Source: an uncultured Candidatus Saccharibacteria bacterium (GTDB lineage: Bacteria > Patescibacteria > Saccharimonadia > Saccharimonadales > UBA5946). Taken from it: a stretch of 13,673 nt of DNA. The notes beneath the pieces were generated by a model. That model saw only the letters and a list, made by a program, of their open reading frames with translations, was not told where the DNA came from and did not search any database. Below, one piece after another: positions 6,413 to 12,654 of this stretch; positions within the stretch are counted from its first letter, which is position 1, and each line of letters opens with the position of its first letter. The stretch lies in NCBI GenBank assembly GCA_946886435.1, contig CAMPIR010000014.1, positions 1 through 13,673 on the forward strand, written 5' to 3'. Both the position numbers and the translations under genes were made by a program.

Positions 6413-7192
6413 CTAGGCAACCGATTCGAAAACACTACTCAGTCTGATCCAGTCCTCTATCGATAGCTCCTGGGCGCGCGCTTCCGGTGAAAGCTCGGCA
6501 CGACCCAGCAGGGTATCGATAGTGGTCTTGTCGATACCGAGTCCTCCCGATAGCGAGCTGCGAAGTTTTTTGCGCCGTTCAGAGAACCCGGCCTTTACGA
6601 CGCGAAAGAACGCTTTTTGTGCTGATTTTGCGACTAGCGGCTCTGGTCGACGATCCATGATGACGACCTGACTATCGACTTTCGGCGGTGGCGTGAACCA
6701 TTCTGCACCGATGATTGGTCCAAGCGATATTTCATAGTAAATCTGAGCCGAAACCGCCAAAATACTCATATCACCGGGTTCCGCCGCTAACCGTTCGGCA
6801 ACTTCTTTTTGCACCAGCATTACCGTCTGCTGAGGTGGGTTGATGCAATTTGCGAGCACGTGTACGATTTTGCTCGTTATGTAGTAGGGGACATTGGCGA
6901 CGACCGTATAGTTTTCGGGTAACTTTCTAAAATCAAATGACAATATGTCTTCGCTATACACCGTCAGATGTTTACCGGGAAATTGTCCCGGAAGTTTACG
7001 AGCGAGCTCTCTATCGAACTCGACTGCGACCACCTGCCCCGCCCTATCGAGTAGAACACTCGTCAGCGTGCCGAGACCCGGACCGATCTCGAGAACCGTC
7101 GAGTCCGCCTTCAGATCAGCGCAATCAGCGATTGCCTCGAGAATGAGACGATCCTTAAGCCAATGTTGTCCAAGTGATTTGTCGTTGTTCAT
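6413..7192 (-). CDS. rsmA: 16S rRNA dimethyladenosine transferase RsmA (KsgA)
   Basis: RsmA dimethylates two adjacent adenines near the 3' end of 16S rRNA using S-adenosylmethionine, a late check in small-subunit assembly. The 259-residue protein has the N-terminal LGQHWL (7 to 12), motif I LEIGPGLGTLT (34 to 44), the acidic Glu58 in VAVEFD, Asp82 in YSEDIL, and the catalytic NVPYYIT (100 to 106). It also has EWFTPPPKVDSQV and the basic GFSERRKKLRSSL near the C-terminal rRNA-binding domain. All expected motifs are intact and the length is typical. The stop of the upstream RpfB-like gene and this start share one base (TAATG). With no visible Shine-Dalgarno site, its translation probably depends on ribosomes finishing the upstream gene. 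The rpfB-ksgA adjacency matches actinobacteria such as Mycobacterium. Confidence 0.96.
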   Translation of the reverse strand: MNNDKSLGQHWLKDRLILEAIADCADLKADSTVLEIGPGLGTLTSVLLDRAGQVVAVEFDRELARKLPGQFPGKHLTVYSEDILSFDFRKLPENYTVVANVPYYITSKIVHVLANCINPPQQTVMLVQKEVAERLAAEPGDMSILAVSAQIYYEISLGPIIGAEWFTPPPKVDSQVVIMDRRPEPLVAKSAQKAFFRVVKAGFSERRKKLRSSLSGGLGIDKTTIDTLLGRAELSPEARAQELSIEDWIRLSSVFESVA

Positions 7193-8382
7193 TAGTTGGG
7201 TGGAAACTGCGAGAGGCCGAGCTTGTTATAACAGCCAGGGTTTTGGGAAGCCAAGCCGCCTGATGAGAGTTTCGTGTTAGCGATGATCATCATATCCTGA
7301 TCTGCTGGGCTAGCAAGGTCAGGTCGGACACCTACAAGGTCAGCACGGCCAACCTTTGGTGCAATCCGGTCCCAGGTTCCGATCATAAACTGATAGGCAC
7401 CATAGAAACCGTTACCAGAGTTTCGATCATATGCCCCACCAGACTCACAGGAGCGGAGCGCCGAGAGCCATTCGTTAAGCGATGCACTGTGGTTGCTTTT
7501 TACGCCGATGACCTCGATCTGCTTTACCGGTTCAAGCGTGGTCACGCTCTGGATCACCTTTCGGCTAACTTCTACGCCATTTTGCATAACGATTTCGTAG
7601 GTTACCTGTTTTTTGCCTGGTTTACCTGGGGTACGGACCTCTTTGAAATCACGAGGACGATCCTGATCCTGAACTTGCTCGACCGACATAGGAATCTCTT
7701 CCTCTTGAGTCATCGTTTGGACGCCATTGCGCCAGACCTGAACGGTCATTCCTGCCACGAGCGGTGTCGAGAGCGGCACGGATGCTTGGTCATCTTTGCC
7801 GAGCTTGACGTCCTTTTCTTTCAGCATTTCACCAACCGTCGCCGCCTGAGCCCTGGCATCGAGTCGCTTACCGTAGAGTACGAACGTAAACGGTGTCGCC
7901 CGATCGATCGTTAGCTTGAGGCCGGCACCACCCTCAGCGACGACATCATCGACACGCGAGATTTCCGTATCGTCTTCAGGATACAACGTTATATCGGCGG
8001 CTTTTGCGATCTTTACTGGGCTCTGAGCTGCCGTAATCGTCTTTACTCTGGTCTGGCCATCTTCGACGACGACTGGACGCGCTCGATATACGTTGACGTT
8101 ATAATTTTCGGCAACGAGCTTTTCGTCAAGCGCTGGCTCAACCAAGTCGTCAGCCTCAACGGATATGCCGGCCTGATCTAGAGCTGATTTGACCGTATCG
8201 GCTCTGGTTATCACGGTATGCTCCGTACCGCGATCATAGATCGTCACCATATGCTGAGCATTGTCAGCAGAGCCATCATCAGCCCATACCCGTCCCATCG
8301 AACCGACGGCAACGAGCGCAAGAGTGATGGCTAAGATAATCCGCAGCCTGAGTGAGGCGTGCTTTAAACGGGCGCTATGCAT
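7192..8382 (-). CDS. RpfB-like secreted muralytic protein (DUF348, G5 and transglycosylase-like domains)
   Basis: This is probably a secreted peptidoglycan-cleaving enzyme of the resuscitation-promoting-factor/YabE type. With the start at ATG 8382 it is 396 residues. A TTG one codon earlier also gives an open frame, but ATG is preferred. The N-terminus has a basic stretch, a hydrophobic core (about 15 to 29) and VWA at 32 to 34 as a likely signal-peptidase site. DUF348-like units follow at about 46 to 95, 97 to 145 (weaker) and 165 to 217. A G5 domain spans about 225 to 292, including TPGKPGKKQVTYEI. The C-terminal lysozyme-like domain starts near WLSALRSCESGG, with catalytic-type Glu313 and then NSGNGFYGAYQF. 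Its only cysteines, Cys312 and Cys384, could form the disulfide known in Rpf domains. This is the domain order of actinobacterial RpfB. Its substrate (own wall or a host wall) is unknown. Confidence 0.88.
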   Translation of the reverse strand: MHSARLKHASLRLRIILAITLALVAVGSMGRVWADDGSADNAQHMVTIYDRGTEHTVITRADTVKSALDQAGISVEADDLVEPALDEKLVAENYNVNVYRARPVVVEDGQTRVKTITAAQSPVKIAKAADITLYPEDDTEISRVDDVVAEGGAGLKLTIDRATPFTFVLYGKRLDARAQAATVGEMLKEKDVKLGKDDQASVPLSTPLVAGMTVQVWRNGVQTMTQEEEIPMSVEQVQDQDRPRDFKEVRTPGKPGKKQVTYEIVMQNGVEVSRKVIQSVTTLEPVKQIEVIGVKSNHSASLNEWLSALRSCESGGAYDRNSGNGFYGAYQFMIGTWDRIAPKVGRADLVGVRPDLASPADQDMMIIANTKLSSGGLASQNPGCYNKLGLSQFPPN

Positions 8383-8424
8383 CAAATACTACTTCTTGAT
8401 TTTCCCATATAAATGATACGTATA

Positions 8425-8452
8425 AGTATAGCAAACCGTGGGGAGCGCGCAA
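8425..8452 (-). promoter_or_regulatory. Predicted promoter for the rpfB-like/rsmA/metG/tatD transcript
   Basis: The 83-base gap after uvrD is the largest in the window. It holds an extended -10 (TGC followed by TATACT, hexamer at 8425 to 8430) and a weak -35-like TTGCGC at 8447 to 8452, with a 16-base spacer. The predicted leader is about 36 bases. A palindrome ATACGTAT (8416 to 8423) lies at the expected transcription start. This is the best classical promoter in the window, but it is a prediction. Confidence 0.5.
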
Positions 8453-8465
8453 GCGAGCCCTCTAC

Positions 8466-10610
8466 TTATGACTCTATCTTTACCAGGGGTGCAAATGCGC
8501 TGTTAAGCTTTTTAATACCGCGTCCGTCGAAGGCGATCGATACGGTCGTGCCGTCGATCACTGCGATAGTTCCGGTTCCAAAGAGCTGATGCCGCACTCG
8601 GTCGCCCACTGTCAAGCCACCGTCATCATCGTAAACAATCTCTGGCTCATCGAAGGGCGTTGCTCCAAAGCCGCTCGTCGCACCAGGTATGATCGGGGCA
8701 ACTTCGCTCGCCCTTATATCGCTCAGAAAACGCGAGGGTGGGTTATATTGACGCGAGCCAAAGATAAGACGAGAGCTAGCTGCACTCAGGTATAACTCTT
8801 GCCGTGCCCGAGTCATGCCAACATAACAGAGCCGGCGCTCCTCTTCCATTTCGCTCACTTCGTAAAGTGCCCTAGAGTGCGGAAAGATGCTCTCCTCCAT
8901 CCCTATCATAAAAACGACGGGGAACTCCAAACCCTTAGCTGCATGCAGCGTCATGAGCGTCACCGCTTCTTCATCAGCCTTAACACTGTCCAGATCCGAT
9001 ATCAGCGCGACGTCCTCGAGGTAGGTCGAGAGTTCGATATCACCCCGCTCTCTCGCGTCAGAAACCAGCTCACGAACGTTCTCCTGGCGATCCTCGGCCT
9101 GTGCCGTACCGTCATCGAGAAAATCAAGGTACCTGATCCGTTTGATAACGAGTTCGATAAACTCCGGTAATGCGGTCGTTTCCTGGATCTCGCTGAGCCT
9201 TGTTAACGCCTCCCCGAGGCTAACAAAGGCTTTGCGCGCTTTTGGGGTTACACTCGCGCACAGGTCGGCGTTTCGTAAGCATTCGACGATCGACAGCGGC
9301 TGAGCATCATGCCAGTCGAGAAACTTTGCAACACTTGTTGCACCGAGACCACGTGTCGGCGTATTGACGATGCGCATGAAACTTGCTCGATCTGCTGGTT
9401 GATAGACGAGACGTAGGTAGGCGAGAATATCTTTAATCTCTTTGCGGTCATAGAAGCGTGTGCCGCCCACCAGCCTGTACGGCACTCCATAGCGAATCAT
9501 CGCCTCCTCAACGGCGCGGCTCTGGGCGTTCGTACGGTACAAAACCGCAAAATCGTTGTAGCTACGCAGACGCATATCTGCGAATGTTTTGATGCGTGTC
9601 ATTACGCTCTCAGCCTCATGCACTTCCGAACTGACATGCATGACCTGCACCGGTAGACCGCCCTTCTGGTCAGTCCACAGTTTTTTGTCGGAACGCTGCT
9701 GGTTCTTTGTGATAACGTTATTCGCAGCTTCAAGTATCGCTTCGGTTGAACGATAGTTTTGCTCTAGTTTGACGATAGTCGCACCCGGAAAATCACGCTC
9801 AAAGTTCAGGATGTTTGTAAAATCTGCCCCGCGCCAGCTATAGATACTCTGCCAGTCATCACCGACGACGCAGACATTTTGCTCCTCGCCAACGAGCAGC
9901 TTTATCAGTCGGTACTGCACGGCGTTCGTGTCCTGGTATTCATCAATCATGATATGGCTAAAGTTCTGCTGCCATTTTCGACGAAGTTCCGGAACGGTAG
10001 AGAACAAACGCACCGTTTCTGAGAGCAGGTCATCGAAATCAAGTGCCGCCGCTTCACGCCTAAGCTGTTCGTAGCGCGGAAAGACATCCGCTGCCACTCG
10101 CTGGAGTGGTAGGCGCGCGGTTGCTGCATATTCACTGGCGCTGACGCCATCATTTTTAGCGCTACTTATCTGAGAGCTAATGCCACGAACCGGATAGCTC
10201 TTTTCGGATATTCCCAGCTGTTTCATTGCTTGTTTTACAAAACTTTGCTTGTCAGCATCGTCGATAATAACAAAGCTGCGTGGCACCCCTATATGCTCCC
10301 CTTCCATCCTGAGTAAACGAACACAGATCGAATGAAATGTCCCCATCCAAGGCATGAAGCTGCGGTTGTTTGCATCCTCACCGAGCAGATGAGCTAGTCG
10401 TTCACGCATCTCACGAGCAGCTTTGTTCGTAAAGGTCACGGCGAGGATCGCGCCGGTCGAAACCCCCTTTTCAGCGATCAGGTAGGCGATGCGGTGGGTC
10501 AAAGTTTTGGTTTTACCTGAACCTGCACCGGCAAGCAACAGCAATGGGCCATCGGCATGCTCTACCGCACTACGCTGCGCATCGTTAAGTCCTGTTAAGA
10601 GATTACTCAT
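8466..10610 (-). CDS. UvrD/PcrA-family superfamily 1A DNA helicase
   Basis: This ATP-driven 3'-5' helicase is expected to work in nucleotide excision repair, replication restart and removal of proteins from DNA. All motifs are present in 714 residues: a Q motif LNDAQRSAVE (8 to 17), Walker A GAGSGKT (28 to 34), TFTNKAAREM (59 to 68), Walker B DEYQDTN (223 to 229) and motif III GDDWQSIYSWRGAD (250 to 263). QNYRST (284 to 289), TLHAAKGLEF (554 to 563) and YVGMTRARQELYLS (596 to 609) follow. The C-terminal segment from about residue 667 (VGDRVRHQLFGTGTI) is a Tudor-like domain like the one by which PcrA contacts RNA polymerase. The length matches PcrA/UvrD. Motif III has Trp253 where many relatives have Asp. 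PcrA and UvrD cannot be separated from sequence alone, so no symbol is given. The start has no Shine-Dalgarno site; TACAAT ends 11 bases before the ATG. Confidence 0.95.
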   Translation of the reverse strand: MSNLLTGLNDAQRSAVEHADGPLLLLAGAGSGKTKTLTHRIAYLIAEKGVSTGAILAVTFTNKAAREMRERLAHLLGEDANNRSFMPWMGTFHSICVRLLRMEGEHIGVPRSFVIIDDADKQSFVKQAMKQLGISEKSYPVRGISSQISSAKNDGVSASEYAATARLPLQRVAADVFPRYEQLRREAAALDFDDLLSETVRLFSTVPELRRKWQQNFSHIMIDEYQDTNAVQYRLIKLLVGEEQNVCVVGDDWQSIYSWRGADFTNILNFERDFPGATIVKLEQNYRSTEAILEAANNVITKNQQRSDKKLWTDQKGGLPVQVMHVSSEVHEAESVMTRIKTFADMRLRSYNDFAVLYRTNAQSRAVEEAMIRYGVPYRLVGGTRFYDRKEIKDILAYLRLVYQPADRASFMRIVNTPTRGLGATSVAKFLDWHDAQPLSIVECLRNADLCASVTPKARKAFVSLGEALTRLSEIQETTALPEFIELVIKRIRYLDFLDDGTAQAEDRQENVRELVSDARERGDIELSTYLEDVALISDLDSVKADEEAVTLMTLHAAKGLEFPVVFMIGMEESIFPHSRALYEVSEMEEERRLCYVGMTRARQELYLSAASSRLIFGSRQYNPPSRFLSDIRASEVAPIIPGATSGFGATPFDEPEIVYDDDGGLTVGDRVRHQLFGTGTIAVIDGTTVSIAFDGRGIKKLNSAFAPLVKIES

Positions 10611-10621
10611 AAGCTATATCT

Positions 10622-10627
10622 ATTGTA
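10622..10627 (-). promoter_or_regulatory. Candidate -10 element just upstream of the uvrD/pcrA gene
   Basis: TACAAT on the minus strand lies in the 48-base gap after the acidic membrane protein gene, ending 11 bases before the helicase ATG. No TG extension and no good -35 are seen, and there is no Shine-Dalgarno site between it and the ATG. It fits the same placement as the elements before alaS and metG. Confidence 0.4.
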
Positions 10628-10658
10628 CGAGAAAATCAAACTATCAGCTGTTGTGGTT

Positions 10659-11822
10659 TTAAAGGCCGGCGATAAAGAGAAAATAGCCGACACCAGCACC
10701 CGCCGCCAAACATAGCAGCAGACCCACCATCCACCAGACCCAGCCTGGGGTTGATGACTTCTTTGCATGAGCGATAGGCGCATGATACGACGATGTATCA
10801 AAGAGAGAGTGAGTGTCGCCGTCGCTACCAGCGGCAGCAGGCACCGTCGCAAGCACTGGTGCTGTCGCGGTTTCGACCGGATCTGCCGGTGCTTGGGTGT
10901 CATCAGGAATCGCCTCTACCTTCACGACGTCAGGCTGAAGCTCACGCGGCAATGATACGGGCGGAGGAGTTTGCACTACCCCGGCATCTGGCTCAGCATC
11001 CTCTGACGGCGCGTCTGCTGTTTCAGGATTATCGCCAAAACCACCAAGTGGTCGTTTCTCAACTTTTGCGTCACTGAGGAAAGGTGTTTCGGGAGTACTT
11101 GAGGCGCTGGCGCCAAATCCATCGCCACTTTCTAGTGGTGATGGATCAGCTAACGATTCGGCGGGAGCGGCTACATCTGTCGCCGGTGCTGTCTGATCGG
11201 AGTTAACAGTCTGTTGATCAGCCGATGCAGTTTCCTCAGCTGATGCTTCTGTCGTTTCCGGCTGATCCTGTTCGGTGGTTTCTGGCTCAACAGAGCTTTC
11301 CGCCACCGCTGAATCATCAGCTGCTATCTCAAGTGTCGAAGAAGTGCTAACCTCAGTCTCGGTTACCGTTTCAGCGACAACCGCCGAGGCCTCTTCGGTC
11401 TTACTCGGCACATCTAGCGGCGCCACTGCGTCACTTTCAGGTTCTTGGCTTTCGGTCGGCGCCACAGCGAGTGGAGTGATCGATTTGCGTGCAGCCATAG
11501 GAACAGTCGATGTCGGATTCATATCAGAAGATGGATGTACGACATCCATGAACTTACCGCGTCGCTTGATAGCAAGCGGTGTTGCGGCTTGAGATGGTCG
11601 CGAACCGTCAGGGCTGTCGGTAGTTACCTCACCGGCCGTAGTCTGGGGTGACGATGTCGTTTCGCTAGAGGCCGAGGGTTCAGACGCATCCACGAGACCA
11701 TCTTGATCAGCGTCGGCGACGGCGGTCGATGTACTTGAGCTGTCTTCATCCTGCTTAGGTACTCCGCCCCCCAATACAGAACTTACCGCTCGGTCTAACT
11801 CGTCGAAATCAATATCTTTCAC
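10659..11822 (-). CDS. Acidic, disordered protein with a C-terminal membrane anchor (function unknown)
   Basis: I do not recognise a named family. The 387-residue product starts with a short ordered, acidic stretch (MKDIDFDELDRAVSSVLGG). A long low-complexity region follows, rich in Ser, Thr, Glu, Ala, Asp and Pro. One basic, conserved-looking island interrupts it (AIKRRGKFMDVVHPSSDM, residues 84 to 101). After two lysines at 353 and 354, one hydrophobic helix (about 360 to 386) ends the protein. There is no N-terminal signal peptide. By charge rule the long part should be cytoplasmic, with the C-terminus anchored in the membrane. It starts with GTG, 5 bases after the tpiA stop, and uses an AAAGGG that lies in the last codons of tpiA, so it is co-transcribed with pgk and tpiA. 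It could be a scaffold or envelope-tethering protein; this is speculation. Confidence 0.8.
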   Translation of the reverse strand: MKDIDFDELDRAVSSVLGGGVPKQDEDSSSTSTAVADADQDGLVDASEPSASSETTSSPQTTAGEVTTDSPDGSRPSQAATPLAIKRRGKFMDVVHPSSDMNPTSTVPMAARKSITPLAVAPTESQEPESDAVAPLDVPSKTEEASAVVAETVTETEVSTSSTLEIAADDSAVAESSVEPETTEQDQPETTEASAEETASADQQTVNSDQTAPATDVAAPAESLADPSPLESGDGFGASASSTPETPFLSDAKVEKRPLGGFGDNPETADAPSEDAEPDAGVVQTPPPVSLPRELQPDVVKVEAIPDDTQAPADPVETATAPVLATVPAAAGSDGDTHSLFDTSSYHAPIAHAKKSSTPGWVWWMVGLLLCLAAGAGVGYFLFIAGL

Positions 11823-11827
11823 GTTCC

Positions 11828-12616
11828 CTACCCTTTTTGCTTATGGCTATTATGTGCTTTTGAGACGATAGATGCAAATTCAGGCGCTTTTAGGCTTGCG
11901 CCACCCACCAACAGCCCGTCGACGCCCTCTGTCGCGAGAATATCTTCGCAATTTTCGCTCGTAACGCTACCGCCGTAGAGGATCCTGACACTCTCGCCAG
12001 CATGTTTACCATACAGGGCAACGATTTGCTTACGGATGGCGCTCGTAGCTTTACGCAGATCAGCCGGCTTCACAGCAACACCAGTACCGATGGCCCAAAC
12101 CGGTTCATAGGCGATCGTCAGGTCGGCTACTTCCTCAGACGTTACATTCAGTAAGCCGCTTACGACCTGATCATGAAGTACATGCAACGTTTCACCGTCG
12201 GCATGTTCGTGGGCTGTTTCGCCGACACATAGTATTGGTTTTATGCCGTTGCGAAATGCTGCCTGGACTTTGTGACGGATATCGCGTTCGTGCTCATGGA
12301 ATATGTGCCGACGTTCAGAGTGACCGATGATGACATAGTCCACTAGGCCGCGGAGCATAGTCGCAGAGACCTCTCCGGTATACGCCCCCTCGTCTCGCCA
12401 ATAACAGTTCTGGGCGCCGAGCTTGAACTGGCGATAGTTCATTTGGACGCTCAGCGACTGGAGCACCATGATATTAGGACATAGCACCGTCTGGACGTCA
12501 TTATGAACCGGAACCTCCTCAGTAAGCTTGTGCAGCAGCATACTCGCCTGCTGCGTGTTGAGATGCATCTTCCAGTTGGCGACGATTAGTTTTTTACGTG
12601 GTGCTTGCTTGCTCAT
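11828..12616 (-). CDS. tpiA: Triosephosphate isomerase
   Basis: TpiA interconverts dihydroxyacetone phosphate and glyceraldehyde 3-phosphate in glycolysis. The 262-residue TIM barrel carries the full catalytic set: Lys16 in ANWKMH, His99 in IIGHSERR and Glu171 in AYEPVWAIGTG. The flexible loop 6 (AIGTGVAV) and the phosphate-binding ILYGGSV are also present. Length is close to the usual 250, with a short basic C-terminal tail (HNSHKQKG). It lies 38 bases downstream of pgk, a common glycolytic pairing. A TACACT followed directly by AAGGA precedes the start, but the AAGGA is 14 bases from the ATG, which is long. The ATG is supported by the position of the NWKMH motif. Confidence 0.96.
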   Translation of the reverse strand: MSKQAPRKKLIVANWKMHLNTQQASMLLHKLTEEVPVHNDVQTVLCPNIMVLQSLSVQMNYRQFKLGAQNCYWRDEGAYTGEVSATMLRGLVDYVIIGHSERRHIFHEHERDIRHKVQAAFRNGIKPILCVGETAHEHADGETLHVLHDQVVSGLLNVTSEEVADLTIAYEPVWAIGTGVAVKPADLRKATSAIRKQIVALYGKHAGESVRILYGGSVTSENCEDILATEGVDGLLVGGASLKAPEFASIVSKAHNSHKQKG

Positions 12617-12654
12617 AATGTTTACGCTTTTCCTTAGTGTACCCGATAACTCCC

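Noticed and set aside
7489..7914. Plus-strand open frame of 141 codons inside the RpfB-like gene
   Set aside because: It lies wholly antisense to a clear domain-bearing gene; the product has no motif and no supported start.
8383..8385. TTG one codon upstream as the start of the RpfB-like gene
   Set aside because: The directly adjacent ATG at 8382 is the stronger start codon, and the extra residue adds nothing to the signal peptide.
8440..8463. GC-rich imperfect inverted repeat after the helicase gene as a possible terminator
   Set aside because: Only short interrupted pairing is possible, the loop would be too small, and no T-run follows on the transcribed strand.
10607..10903. Minus-strand 98-codon frame overlapping the end of the acidic membrane protein gene
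   Set aside because: The frame of the larger gene ends in a convincing membrane helix; this one is a shifted shadow with odd composition.
12631..12641. TACACT plus AAGGA before tpiA as another near-leaderless promoter
   Set aside because: The hexamer is 19 bases from the ATG, so it does not fit the 9 to 11 base placement, and an SD-like site lies between; it could still be an ordinary weak promoter.
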